A stretch of DNA of 64,000 nucleotides from CBDFNC01 sp965249895 (GCA_965249895.1 CBDFNC010000001.1:744001-808000), one strand, 5' to 3'; numbered from the stretch's first letter, positions 17,823 to 26,814 are shown. Made by a program: numbers and translations. Notes: generated by a model from the letters alone, not told the origin.

Positions 17823-18991
17823 TTTTACTGCAGAGAGCAAAGGTCTGGTTATTACCGGAAACGGTCGGCGCGGTTTATGACCGTCAGCTGCTGATGCTCT
17901 CTTTTTGCCTGATGTTTATCGGTCTGATCATGGTGGCGTCGGCCTCGATACCCGAGGGAATCGCAATCTCTCAGGATCCTATGATGTTTGTAAAACGTCA
18001 TAGCGTATTCCTGGTGGCCTGTTTAATTGCGGGTGCTGTGGTAGTTAAGATACCAGTGAGCTTCTGGCAGAAACACAGTGGCAATATGTTGATGCTGGCG
18101 ATTTTTCTGCTCTTAGCTGTATTGATTGTGGGCCGTTCGGTTAATGGCGCAGTCAGGTGGATAAATCTGGGTCCCGTTGGTTTTCAACCTGCAGAATTCG
18201 CTAAGCTTGCCCTGTTGGTTTATTTGGCGGGTTACCTGGTCCGGCGACAGCAGGAAGTACAGGAAACCCTGAAGGGCTTCTTCAAGCCTCTGTTTGTCTT
18301 GTTTGTATTGGCCGCTTTACTATTAGCCCAGCCCGATCTTGGTTCTGTAGTGGTGATGATGGTGACGACTATCGGCATGCTTTTTTTGGCAGGCGCCAAG
18401 TTAGGTCAGTTTATCGGCATCTTAATCACTGGGATTAGTGCTGTGATATTGCTTATTGTGGTAGAGCCCTATCGAATGCGCAGGGTGACATCTTTTCTGG
18501 ACCCCTGGGATGACCCTTTTGGTAGTGGTTATCAGCTTACTCAGTCTTTGATGGCCTTTGGCCGCGGTAGTTGGTTTGGGGAAGGTTTAGGCAACTCAAT
18601 TCAGAAGCTGGAATACTTGCCTGAAGCACACACTGACTTTGTATTTGCCATCTTGGCGGAAGAGCTGGGTTTTATTGGTGTGACCCTGGTATTGTGCCTG
18701 CTTTTCTGGCTGGCTTTTAAAGCCTTGGTTATTGGTAAAAAAGCGCTACTCAACAATATGTTGTTTGAAGGGTATTTAGCCATGGGGATCGGTATCTGGT
18801 TTAGTTTTCAGACTGCAGTTAATGTTGGGGCTGCCGTGGGTATGTTGCCAACTAAGGGCCTGACTTTGCCACTGGTAAGTTATGGCGGCACCAGCCTGGT
18901 GATAATGGCTACAGCGGTAGCCCTGTTGCTAAGAATAGATTTTGAATTACGCCAAGCCATGACACAAGCACGGGAGAGAGTGAATGACTAA
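17819..18991 (+). CDS. ftsW: Septal peptidoglycan polymerase FtsW (SEDS family)
   Basis: 390-aa polytopic membrane protein with about ten transmembrane segments; polymerises glycan strands from lipid II with FtsI. Conserved SEDS stretches: VNGAVRWINLGPVGFQPAE, AQPDLGSVVV, YQLTQSLMAFGRG, GLGNSIQKLEYLPEAHTDFV and LPLVSYGGTS. The start is GTG 17819, overlapping the murD stop by 4 bp. Its stop overlaps murG by 8 bp. Confidence 0.97.
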   Translation: MILLQRAKVWLLPETVGAVYDRQLLMLSFCLMFIGLIMVASASIPEGIAISQDPMMFVKRHSVFLVACLIAGAVVVKIPVSFWQKHSGNMLMLAIFLLLAVLIVGRSVNGAVRWINLGPVGFQPAEFAKLALLVYLAGYLVRRQQEVQETLKGFFKPLFVLFVLAALLLAQPDLGSVVVMMVTTIGMLFLAGAKLGQFIGILITGISAVILLIVVEPYRMRRVTSFLDPWDDPFGSGYQLTQSLMAFGRGSWFGEGLGNSIQKLEYLPEAHTDFVFAILAEELGFIGVTLVLCLLFWLAFKALVIGKKALLNNMLFEGYLAMGIGIWFSFQTAVNVGAAVGMLPTKGLTLPLVSYGGTSLVIMATAVALLLRIDFELRQAMTQARERVND

Positions 18992-20051
18992 GCAAACCCT
19001 ATTGGTGATGGCAGGCGGCACGGGTGGACACGTATTTCCCGGATTAGCCGTGGCAAAGCAACTGGAAAGTGAAGGCTGGCGTATTTGCTGGTTAGGCACG
19101 AAAGACAGAATGGAAGCCAGCCTGGTGCCTCAGCATGGTTTCCCCATAGAGTTTATCGACATTGCCGGGGTGAGAGGTAATGGTTTGAAACGTCTGCTAA
19201 TGGCGCCGTTTCGGATTATAAAGTCTATCCGCCAGGCTCGGAAAGTGATTAAAAAGGAACAACCTGACCTGGTATTAGGTATGGGAGGTTTCGCCAGTGG
19301 ACCGGGTGGTATTGCAGCCTGGTCAAAAGGGATCCCGCTGGTGTTGCATGAACAGAATGCGGCTGCGGGTCTAACCAACCGTATTTTAGCTCGTTTTGCC
19401 AACAAAGTTTTAATGGCTTTTCCTGGCACGTTTAAAAATGCTGAGCTGGTTGGTAACCCGGTAAGAAAAGAAGTTGTGGCCCTTGCTGGCATTCGAGCAC
19501 GGGAACAAAAAGTCGGCTTAAACTTGTTGATCCTGGGTGGTAGTTTGGGCGCCAGGGTGCTTAACGAAACATTGCCCCTGGTGCTTAGTAATATTGCCAA
19601 TGAAAAGATCAATGTCTGGCACCAAACAGGTAAAGGAAACAGCACTGGGGTGAAGCAAGCCTACCAGGATAATGAAAACCATCAGATTGAAGTGGATGAC
19701 TTTATTCAGGATATGGCGAAAGCCTATGAATGGGCTGATTTAGTTATTTGTCGCGCCGGTGCATTAACTGTCTCCGAGCTCGGTGTCGCAGGTGTACCAG
19801 CAATTTTTGTACCTCTGCCTTTTGCTGTTGATGATCATCAGACCAAGAATGCGCAGAGTTTAGTGAATGTAGGGGCTGCCGAGTTAATGGCGCAGTCTGG
19901 CTTAACACCTGAACTGCTTGCTGAGCGTATTTCAGTGCTGAGCAGGCAAAGAGACAAGCTGGCGGAAATGGCCAGGCAAGCGCAAGCACACAGTATTGCC
20001 GATGCTACGGAAAAAGTGGCGGGTATCTGTAAGGCTTTGGTAAAAAAATAA
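18984..20051 (+). CDS. murG: Lipid II-forming GlcNAc transferase MurG
   Basis: 355-aa family GT28 glycosyltransferase at the inner face of the membrane, converting lipid I to lipid II. Glycine-rich motifs VMAGGTGGHVFPGLAVA (7-23) and LILGGSLGARVLN, the donor-site region ICRAGALTVSELGVAGVPAI and PFAVDDHQTKNA. A 90-bp gap to murC follows, with a weak palindrome (GATTACGCC, GGCGGATCAG) near 20063. Confidence 0.97.
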   Translation: MTKQTLLVMAGGTGGHVFPGLAVAKQLESEGWRICWLGTKDRMEASLVPQHGFPIEFIDIAGVRGNGLKRLLMAPFRIIKSIRQARKVIKKEQPDLVLGMGGFASGPGGIAAWSKGIPLVLHEQNAAAGLTNRILARFANKVLMAFPGTFKNAELVGNPVRKEVVALAGIRAREQKVGLNLLILGGSLGARVLNETLPLVLSNIANEKINVWHQTGKGNSTGVKQAYQDNENHQIEVDDFIQDMAKAYEWADLVICRAGALTVSELGVAGVPAIFVPLPFAVDDHQTKNAQSLVNVGAAELMAQSGLTPELLAERISVLSRQRDKLAEMARQAQAHSIADATEKVAGICKALVKK

Positions 20052-20141
20052 AACGCACCCGATTACGCCGCTGGCGGATCAGATCTGGTGTGCTTACGAT
20101 TAGCTGCCTTTTAGACAAAAGATAATAGAGATAAGAAATAG

Positions 20142-21611
20142 ATGACCAAGGTTGAACTGGCAAAATTAAGAACAATGATCCCGGAGATGCGCAGGGTGGA
20201 ACAGATCCATTTTGTCGGTATTGGCGGTGCAGGCATGGGTGGTATTGCCGAAGTCTTGGCCTACGAAGGTTATAATATCAGCGGCTCTGATATCAGTGAA
20301 AATACGGTTGTACAGCGGCTAAGAGGGCTGGGAGCTGAGATCCATATTGGTCATCTAACTGAAAATATTGCCAATGCTTCTGTGGTGGTAGTATCCACCG
20401 CCATTGCACAGGATAACCCTGAGCTGGTTGCCGCGAAACAAGCCAGGATCCCTGTGGTGCGCCGCGCGGAGATGTTGGCTGAGCTGATGCGCTATCGACA
20501 TGGTGTCGCCGTTGCTGGCACCCATGGTAAAACCACCACGACCAGCTTAATCGCCAGTATTTACGGTGAAGCACAATTGGATCCGACCTTTGTGATTGGT
20601 GGATTGCTAAACAGTGCAGGCACCAACGCCAAGCTGGGCGCCAGCCGTTATCTGATTGCCGAAGCCGATGAAAGCGATGCGTCTTTCTTGCACCTTCAGC
20701 CTATGGTGGCTGTGATCACCAACATAGAAGCCGAGCATATGGACACTTATCAGGGGGATTTTGAAGTTTTAAAAAATACCTTTGTCGAATTTATCCACAA
20801 CTTGCCGTTTTATGGTGTGGTAATAGTTTGTATTGACGATCCCGTGGTGGAGTCGCTACTGCCCAGGTTAGGTCGTCGATTTGTGACTTATGGTTTTTCG
20901 GATAAGGCTGATGTACAAATCCAGGATTTTGCCCAAGATGTAAATCGTTGCTCATTTAAGGTGAAGCGCAACGGCAAGGCCGAGCTGGAAATAAATCTGA
21001 ACTTACCAGGACAGCACAACGCCCTCAACGCCGCCGCTGCTATTGCAGTGGCGACGGAGGATGATGTCGAAGATCAGGCTATTTTATCCGCCTTGTCCAA
21101 GTTCGAGGGGATAGGTCGTCGTTTTGAGCAATATGGCGAATTTGAAACCGGCCGTGGTAAAGCTATGTTGGTTGATGACTATGGCCATCACCCAAGTGAG
21201 GTTGCCGCTACGATTAAGGCTGCTCGGGCCGGTTGGCCGGACAGGCGCCTGGTGATGGCGTACCAGCCGCACAGGTATACCCGGACCCGGGATCTCTATG
21301 AGGATTTCGCCAAGGTGCTGTCTCAGGTAGATCAGCTGTTATTGCTGGATGTCTATTCCGCAGGAGAGCTACCAATCCCCGGAGCGGACAGTCGTTCTTT
21401 GTGTCGAACGATCAGGCAGAGAAATCAAAATGAACCGATTTTTGTAGCCAGTCCAGAGGAGCTACCGGCGGTGTTGGCGGATGTCATCCGGGAGGGAGAT
21501 CTGGTGTTGACACAGGGGGCAGGCAACATTGGCGGGATCGCCAAAAAACTTGCGGCTTATAAATTAGACATAAAAAAGATGAAACAAAGCGACCAGGGGC
21601 TAGCCGAATAA
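20142..21611 (+). CDS. murC: UDP-MurNAc:L-alanine ligase MurC
   Basis: 489-aa Mur ligase, first committed step of the peptide stem. N-terminal HFVGIGGAGMGGIAEVL (22-38), P-loop AGTHGKTTTTSLIASI, the EADESDASFLHL motif, and the middle-to-C-terminal VDDYGHHPSEVAATI. C-terminus AKKLAAYKLDIKKMKQSDQG is echoed by a decayed copy after the stop. ddlB, next in E. coli, is absent here; ftsQ follows. Confidence 0.97.
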   Translation: MTKVELAKLRTMIPEMRRVEQIHFVGIGGAGMGGIAEVLAYEGYNISGSDISENTVVQRLRGLGAEIHIGHLTENIANASVVVVSTAIAQDNPELVAAKQARIPVVRRAEMLAELMRYRHGVAVAGTHGKTTTTSLIASIYGEAQLDPTFVIGGLLNSAGTNAKLGASRYLIAEADESDASFLHLQPMVAVITNIEAEHMDTYQGDFEVLKNTFVEFIHNLPFYGVVIVCIDDPVVESLLPRLGRRFVTYGFSDKADVQIQDFAQDVNRCSFKVKRNGKAELEINLNLPGQHNALNAAAAIAVATEDDVEDQAILSALSKFEGIGRRFEQYGEFETGRGKAMLVDDYGHHPSEVAATIKAARAGWPDRRLVMAYQPHRYTRTRDLYEDFAKVLSQVDQLLLLDVYSAGELPIPGADSRSLCRTIRQRNQNEPIFVASPEELPAVLADVIREGDLVLTQGAGNIGGIAKKLAAYKLDIKKMKQSDQGLAE

Positions 21612-21625
21612 CGGCTGGCGACAAC

Positions 21626-21682
21626 GCCAAAAAACAGACCGAATATAAGTTAGAAATAAATAAGATGAAAGAAAGCGCTTAG
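21626..21682 (+). pseudogene. Degenerate copy of the murC 3' end
   Basis: Reads in frame AKKQTEYKLEINKMKESA-stop, closely paralleling the MurC C-terminal AKKLAAYKLDIKKMKQSD at 21540-21590; the DNA shares GCCAAAAAAC, TATAA, TTAGA, AAGATGAAA and AAAGCG in the same spacing. As with murE, the downstream copy could be the ancestral terminus after an internal duplication, or the decayed one. It has no start of its own. Confidence 0.8.
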
Positions 21683-21700
21683 GTCAGGTTTAATGCGGGT

Positions 21701-21728
21701 TTGACGCGGGTAATGGGGTCGATATAAT
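21701..21728 (+). promoter_or_regulatory. Sigma-70 promoter for ftsQAZ
   Basis: TTGACG (21701-21706), 16-bp spacer, TATAAT (21723-21728): one of the closest matches to consensus in the window. It sits 70 bp before the ftsQ GTG and after the murC duplicate, so ftsQ-ftsA-ftsZ can be transcribed independently of the upstream mur genes. Confidence 0.8.
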
Positions 21729-21799
21729 GCCCCGTTCAGACTAGGCTTCGAAGTCAAATTTGTTGTATGGCCTATAAATTTCGCGCAGAGGGTAGTTAG

Positions 21800-22549
21800 G
21801 TGGATCAGAGAGAACAGGGGAAGTTGGCTTTCTGGTCCGGTGTTGTGTTCTTTGTGCTAATGCTGGCCGGGTTATCCTGGGCTGGTCTGCAGCTGGTTAA
21901 CTGGTTGCAGGATAACAACAAATTGCCCATGACGGAGCTGATCCTGCAGGGTAATACGGATTATGTATCCGAAGGCGAGGTTAAGCAGGCGTTGATTGAG
22001 TTGGCCAGTAAAAGTAGCTTCTTCACATTAAATGTGGATGAAGTGCAGGGTAGGCTCGAAGAGATGCCCTGGGTGTATTCGGCTTCAGTGAGAAAACGCT
22101 GGCCTAATACGCTGAAGGTGTATTTGCTGGAGCAACCGGCAGTGGCTTACTGGAATAATGAAACCTTGCTGAATAAATATGGAGACATATTTGTTGCACC
22201 TAAAGACAAAATTGCTGGCAACTTGGTGCAGCTTTATGGGCCGGATAAGAATGCCACACAGGCGTTGGAAGTGTACGGGCAGCTGAAGGACCTGTTGAAT
22301 TTTAACGGGTATGAGATAAAGCAATTGCAGCTTACCAACCGGTTGGCGTGGAACTTGGTTGTCCAGGGTGATATCGAAATACGCTTGGGCCGGGAGCAAA
22401 GGTTAACCCGGGTACAGCGATTTATTGATTTGGCGCCATTGCTGGAGCTGGACCGAGTTAAGTATATAGATTTGCGTTACGACACTGGTTTTGCCGTTGG
22501 TTGGAAAACGGAACAAGAACTGACAGAACAAAGCACTGGCACAGGCTAA
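21800..22549 (+). CDS. ftsQ: Cell division protein FtsQ
   Basis: 249-aa bitopic divisome protein linking the early and late assembly steps. Short cytoplasmic N-terminus, one transmembrane helix (about 9-33), a POTRA domain (about 42-115; MTELILQGNTDYVSEGEV, MPWVYSASVRKRWPNTLKV) and a beta domain (ending RVKYIDLRYDTGFAVGWK) that binds FtsB and FtsL. The start is GTG 21800; no in-frame ATG is near. Confidence 0.95.
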   Translation: MDQREQGKLAFWSGVVFFVLMLAGLSWAGLQLVNWLQDNNKLPMTELILQGNTDYVSEGEVKQALIELASKSSFFTLNVDEVQGRLEEMPWVYSASVRKRWPNTLKVYLLEQPAVAYWNNETLLNKYGDIFVAPKDKIAGNLVQLYGPDKNATQALEVYGQLKDLLNFNGYEIKQLQLTNRLAWNLVVQGDIEIRLGREQRLTRVQRFIDLAPLLELDRVKYIDLRYDTGFAVGWKTEQELTEQSTGTG

Positions 22550-22598
22550 CTCCTTGTCGCCGATAGAAGAGGCTGAAAGGCCAAAGAAAGAGACTCAA

Positions 22599-23855
22599 AT
22601 GACCAAAGCAACGGATAGAAAATTAATTGTCGGTCTGGACATAGGTAGCACTAAGGTATCCGCACTTATCGGTGAAGTGTTGCCCGATGGTGAGTTGAAT
22701 ATTATCGGCATGGGATCCCACGAATCCAAGGGAATGGAAAAAGGCGGCGTAAACGATCTTGACTCTGTGGTTAAGTCGGTTCAGCGGGCGCTGCAGGAAG
22801 CCGAATTAATGGCCGATTGCCAGGTATCTTCCGTTTATTTGGGGATCTCGGGTAAACATATTAGTTGCCAGAATGAAATTGGTATGGTGCCCATCTCGGA
22901 AGAGGAGGTGACACAGGATGATGTAGATAACGTTATCCATACCGCCAAATCGGTAAAGATAAAAGATGAACACAGAATTTTACATGTGTTAGCGCAAGAG
23001 TTTGCCATCGATTACCAGGAAGGCATTAAAAACCCGGTGGGTTTATCCGGTGTACGGATGGAGGCCAAGGTTCACCTGATCACTTGTCATAACGATATGG
23101 CTAAGAATATTGTTAAGGCGGTAGAGCGCTGTGGGCTCAAGGTCGATCAACTTATTTTCTCGGCGTTAGCTTCCAGTTATGCGGTGCTGACGGAAGATGA
23201 AAAAGAGCTGGGTGTCTGCGTGGTGGATATCGGCGGCGGAACCATGGATTTATCTGTGTTTACCGGCGGAGCATTACGTCATACGGCTGTTATCCCTTAT
23301 GCCGGGCATTCGGTAACCAGCGATATCGCCTATGCATTTGGCACGCCTCCCGTGGATGCGGAAGAAGTAAAAGTGCGTTATGGCTGTGCTATGAGCAATT
23401 TGGTCAGTCGAGAAGACACCATAGAAGTACCAAGTGTCGGTGGCCGGCCCGCACGAAGTTTGCAGCGACAAACGCTGGCGGAAGTGATTGAACCCAGATA
23501 TAGCGAACTGTTGGGCCTGGTTAGGGCCGAACTGGACAATCTGCAGGGAAGTTTAAAAGAGCAAGGCGTGAAGCATCAACTGGCGGCCGGCGTCGTGCTC
23601 ACAGGCGGGGCGTCGCAAATTGAAGGCCTGATCGAAAGTGCAGAGCAGATTTTTCAGAGTCAGGTACGGGTTGGCTCACCCTTGAATGTAAAAGGCTTAA
23701 CCGAGTACGTGGATGCTCCCGTGTATTCGACGGTTGTGGGGTTACTGCAATACCAGAAAGAAAATCAGACCACAACCTGGCAAGAAAAAGAAAACAGACA
23801 AAGTGTCAGTGGTTTAATGAAACGCGTCCACAGCTGGTTTAAGGGCGAGTTCTAA
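22599..23855 (+). CDS. ftsA: Cell division protein FtsA
   Basis: Actin-like protein that tethers FtsZ to the membrane. 418 aa from ATG 22599, against 420 in E. coli; the frame is open back to a TTG at 22554, but that site has no ribosome site and would add 15 unlike residues. Nucleotide-binding segments LIVGLDIGSTKVSALIGE and VVDIGGGTMDLSVFTGG, VVLTGGASQIEGL, and the C-terminal amphipathic membrane anchor SGLMKRVHSWFKGEF. Confidence 0.96.
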   Translation: MTKATDRKLIVGLDIGSTKVSALIGEVLPDGELNIIGMGSHESKGMEKGGVNDLDSVVKSVQRALQEAELMADCQVSSVYLGISGKHISCQNEIGMVPISEEEVTQDDVDNVIHTAKSVKIKDEHRILHVLAQEFAIDYQEGIKNPVGLSGVRMEAKVHLITCHNDMAKNIVKAVERCGLKVDQLIFSALASSYAVLTEDEKELGVCVVDIGGGTMDLSVFTGGALRHTAVIPYAGHSVTSDIAYAFGTPPVDAEEVKVRYGCAMSNLVSREDTIEVPSVGGRPARSLQRQTLAEVIEPRYSELLGLVRAELDNLQGSLKEQGVKHQLAAGVVLTGGASQIEGLIESAEQIFQSQVRVGSPLNVKGLTEYVDAPVYSTVVGLLQYQKENQTTTWQEKENRQSVSGLMKRVHSWFKGEF

Positions 23856-23893
23856 ATACATACGACGCCAATAACGGCGTTTTAGGTAATTTC

Positions 23894-23980
23894 TGTAGGA
23901 GCCGAACCCGTCTCAAGGATGAGATGTAAAGTGCAGGGACGCAGGTTCGGCGAATATTCGCGGATGACTCCGCTCCTACA
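23894..23980 (+). repeat. Dispersed repeat family A, complete 87-bp copy
   Basis: Starts TGTAGGAGC and ends GCTCCTACA (perfect 9-bp terminal inverted repeat). Inside are nested pairings: CCGAACC with GGTTCGG, TCTCA with TGAGA, the self-palindrome CGAATATTCG, and GCGGA with TCCGC. The whole can fold as a branched structure. It fills most of the 168 bp between ftsA and ftsZ, ending 43 bp before the ftsZ ATG. Related copies lie at 8621, 26281 and 38685. Confidence 0.85.
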
Positions 23981-24023
23981 AACAAAGTTTTGCGAACAGG
24001 CAAAGTACAACGGAGAGAAACTC

Positions 24024-25178
24024 ATGTTTGAAATCATGGATAGTCATACTGATGAAGCTGTCATTAAAGTTGTTGGTGTTGGTGGCGGCGGTGGTAACGC
24101 GGTTGAGCATATGTTGCAGCAGTCTATTGAAGGTGTTGATTTTATCACCATCAATACGGATGCACAGGCACTGCGTAATTCTAATGCCGGGTCTACCTTA
24201 CAAATTGGCTCGAGTATTACCAAAGGTTTAGGCGCCGGTGCTAACCCGGAAGTGGGCAGAGAAGCAGCGCTGGAAGATAAAGCGGCGCTGACGGAGCTGC
24301 TGGAAGGTTCGGATATGATCTTTATCGCCGCCGGTATGGGTGGTGGTACGGGTACTGGAGCTGCACCCGTGGTTGCCGAAGTAGCCAAAGAGCTGGGTAT
24401 TTTGACGGTAGCTGTGGTCACCAAGCCTTTTGCTTTTGAAGGTAAAAAGCGCCTGAGCTATGCAGAACAGGGGATTGAGCAGCTGGGTAAACACGTGGAC
24501 TCCTTGATCACTATTCCTAACGATAAGCTGTTGAAAGTGCTTGGCCGCGGTATTAGCCTGCTTGATGCCTTTAAGGCGGCGAACAATGTACTGTTAGGCG
24601 CAGTACAGGGCATTGCCGAGCTGATCACCCGCCCTGGTTTGATCAACGTGGATTTCGCCGATGTTCGCACGGTAATGAAAGAAATGGGCACTGCCATGAT
24701 GGGTACTGGTTCAGCCAGTGGCGATGACAGAGCCGATGAAGCCGCGGAAGCCGCTATTTCCAGCCCGTTGTTAGAAGACGTGGATCTGGCCGGTGCTCGT
24801 GGTATTCTAGTGAATATTACCGCAGGCCTGGATATCAGTATCGAAGAGTTTGAAACTGTTGGTAATGCAGTGAAGGCATTTGCATCTGAAAATGCCACTG
24901 TGGTTGTTGGTGCGGTTATTGATCCGGAAATGACCGATGATCTACGAGTAACTGTTGTTGCCACGGGTATCGGGGCAGAACGTAAGCCTGATATTACTCT
25001 GGTATCCACCACGGCAAAAGAAGTCAAACCAGCGTCTCAACCTCTTATTGAGCCACAGACTGCGGTTATTGAAGAACAACCAGCGCAGAAAGTGGTTGGT
25101 GGTGAGCCTGCTATTTCCAAGAAAACGGAACCAGATTACCTGGATATACCGGCGTTTCTTAGAAAACAGGCCGATTAA
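24024..25178 (+). CDS. ftsZ: Cell division GTPase FtsZ
   Basis: Tubulin-like GTPase that forms the Z ring, 384 aa. VVGVGGGGGNAVEHM at the N-terminus, the tubulin signature GMGGGTGTGAAPVVAEV, the T7-loop NVDFADVRTVM, a variable linker, and the C-terminal peptide PDYLDIPAFLRKQAD that binds FtsA and ZipA. The frame runs back to 23919, but that part lies in repeat A; ATG 24024 with CGGAGAG upstream gives the conserved MFEIMDSHTDEAVIKVVG start. Confidence 0.98.
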   Translation: MFEIMDSHTDEAVIKVVGVGGGGGNAVEHMLQQSIEGVDFITINTDAQALRNSNAGSTLQIGSSITKGLGAGANPEVGREAALEDKAALTELLEGSDMIFIAAGMGGGTGTGAAPVVAEVAKELGILTVAVVTKPFAFEGKKRLSYAEQGIEQLGKHVDSLITIPNDKLLKVLGRGISLLDAFKAANNVLLGAVQGIAELITRPGLINVDFADVRTVMKEMGTAMMGTGSASGDDRADEAAEAAISSPLLEDVDLAGARGILVNITAGLDISIEEFETVGNAVKAFASENATVVVGAVIDPEMTDDLRVTVVATGIGAERKPDITLVSTTAKEVKPASQPLIEPQTAVIEEQPAQKVVGGEPAISKKTEPDYLDIPAFLRKQAD

Positions 25179-25192
25179 TATTTCGCCATATT

Positions 25193-25220
25193 TTGGCATC
25201 GCCTGAATTTATGCTAAGAT
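25193..25220 (+). promoter_or_regulatory. Putative sigma-70 promoter of lpxC
   Basis: TTGGCA (25193-25198), 16-bp spacer, TAAGAT (25215-25220) preceded by TGC, an extended -10. It lies 135 bp before lpxC, between it and ftsZ, where other gammaproteobacteria also have an lpxC promoter. Confidence 0.5.
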
Positions 25221-25355
25221 ATGCGACCATTTTGCGGTTCAGTGATATGGTAGCGCCCTGATGTTTGATACAAAATGCTATTGCCGCATGGCAGGATGCA
25301 TAATGTATAGACGGGGCAACCGTGGCCAATGAAATGTTACAACGCGGAAACAGAT

Positions 25356-26273
25356 ATGATTAGACAAAGAACATTAAAGAAGAGTGTACAAGCAACGGGA
25401 ATTGGTTTGCATTCGGGTAATAAGGTGACTATGAACCTTAGACCCGCGGCTGCCAATACCGGAATTGTGTATCGTCGTGTTGATCTTGATCCCGTAGTAA
25501 CTATCAAAGCCAACGCTGATGCCGTTCAGAATACGGTACTTTGTACCTGCCTGGTTAATGAGTCAGGACATGAAATCTCTACCGTAGAGCATTTGTCAGC
25601 GGCCCTTGCCGGACTGGGCATCGACAATATCATTATCGATGTTGATGCACCGGAAATTCCTATTATGGATGGCAGCGCAAGCCCGTTTGTATTTTTGCTG
25701 CAGTCGGCCGGAATCGAAACCCTTAATGCACCCAAGAAATTTATCCGTATCAAGAAGCCTGTTCGCGTCGAAGATGAGGATAAATGGGCAGAACTAAACC
25801 CTTACCATGGAGGGTTTAAGCTGGATTTTGCTATCGACTTTAATCATCCTGTGATTGAAGGGCAGAATCAGCATATTAAGGAAGTGTTTTCCGGAAATTG
25901 GTTCCTCAAGCATATTAGTCGTGCCAGAACCTTTGGGTTTATGCGTGATGTGGAATACCTACAGTCGCAAAACCTGGCGTTGGGCGCGAGCCTGGATAAC
26001 GCTATCGGGCTGGATGAGTATCGAGTGCTGAATGAAGACGGCCTGAGATATGACGACGAGTTTGTGAAGCACAAGGTACTGGACGCCGTAGGTGACCTGT
26101 ATTTGTCCGGTTATACGATTTTAGGCGAACTAAAAGCGTTTAAATCCGGCCATGCGCTGAACAATAAGGTATTGCGCGCCATGTTGGCTGATCAGGATGC
26201 CTGGGAATTAGTGAGCTTCGAAGAAGAAGCCGGATCACCAGTCACTTACCTGGACCCAGTGTTCGCGGTTTAA
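25356..26273 (+). CDS. lpxC: UDP-3-O-acyl-N-acetylglucosamine deacetylase LpxC
   Basis: Zinc amidase for the first committed step of lipid A synthesis, 305 aa. Start MIRQRTLKKSVQATGIGLHS; zinc ligands in STVEHLSAALAGLG and in KHKVLDAVGDLYL (His and Asp); catalytic His in KSGHALNNKV. ATG 25356 matches the E. coli start (MIKQRTL); the frame extends 9 codons further up. Last gene of the dcw cluster. The LA(A)-type C-terminal degradation tail of the E. coli protein is not obvious here (it ends DPVFAV). Confidence 0.97.
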   Translation: MIRQRTLKKSVQATGIGLHSGNKVTMNLRPAAANTGIVYRRVDLDPVVTIKANADAVQNTVLCTCLVNESGHEISTVEHLSAALAGLGIDNIIIDVDAPEIPIMDGSASPFVFLLQSAGIETLNAPKKFIRIKKPVRVEDEDKWAELNPYHGGFKLDFAIDFNHPVIEGQNQHIKEVFSGNWFLKHISRARTFGFMRDVEYLQSQNLALGASLDNAIGLDEYRVLNEDGLRYDDEFVKHKVLDAVGDLYLSGYTILGELKAFKSGHALNNKVLRAMLADQDAWELVSFEEEAGSPVTYLDPVFAV

Positions 26274-26280
26274 TCGGTAC

Positions 26281-26344
26281 AATAATTGCCGAACGCACTT
26301 CCCTGCGTTTGACATCTCATCTTTGAGATGGATTCGGCTCCTAC
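26281..26344 (-). repeat. Dispersed repeat family A, partial copy between lpxC and dciA
   Basis: On the minus strand it begins GTAGGAGCCGAA and continues ATCTCAAAGATGAGAT and GTTCGGC, the left half of the family A element; the right half is missing. The copy lies in the 67-bp gap between convergent lpxC and dciA and runs over the dciA stop: the TAG of its first bases ends dciA. Confidence 0.75.
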
Positions 26345-26814
26345 GCGCTGGTATTTCTCTCTCCTGCCAGCGCTGCTAATCTCTCCAGCTTTTCCTTTAG
26401 GCCATCCGGTGCGGTTTCCGCCAACGCCATAATATGATCTGATGCGGTTTGTGACAGTTTTCTTGGATTCGGTTTTACCTGAGTCTGCGTGGCAACAGGC
26501 GCGGATTTTCGCTTCGCCAGTTCAGGGTTAATATTAACTTCCAGGCTGACCAAGCCGGGCAATTCCTTGCGCAATGTCTGGATAATCTGCAGCCTGGCGT
26601 AATTAAGCCGGTTAAGCCAAACACTGCTGGCGGTTTCCAGAATAAGGGTGCCGTTTCGGAAATTCGCGATCTTACATTGCTTTATCTGGTGTTGCTCAAG
26701 TGTAGTTTGTAGTACCCTATTGAGCTTAGCCAGATGCTGGGCTCTAACTTGTAAATTATTAAAGTTAGAGCCTGCGAATAAATCTGTAAGTGAGCAAGGA
26801 TGGTTCTGCCGCAT
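26341..26814 (-). CDS. dciA: DciA-family helicase-loader protein (DUF721)
   Basis: 157 aa from the start MRQNHPCSLTDLF (ATG at 26814; an upstream ATG at 26853 would add 13 residues). The N-terminal region with LAKLNRVLQTTLEQHQIKQ and FRNGTLILETASSVWLNRL is the DUF721 core. DciA is the ancestral partner of the replicative helicase DnaB in bacteria without DnaC, and it is often found beside secA, as here. The C-terminal tail is low-complexity and probably disordered. It ends in a family A repeat, so the tail may have been altered by that insertion. Confidence 0.85.
   Translation of the reverse strand: MRQNHPCSLTDLFAGSNFNNLQVRAQHLAKLNRVLQTTLEQHQIKQCKIANFRNGTLILETASSVWLNRLNYARLQIIQTLRKELPGLVSLEVNINPELAKRKSAPVATQTQVKPNPRKLSQTASDHIMALAETAPDGLKEKLERLAALAGERNTSA

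Noticed and set aside
21612..21799. Loss of ddlB as an unusual deletion
   Set aside because: To my knowledge several Alteromonadales lack ddlB in the dcw cluster, so its absence is lineage-typical.
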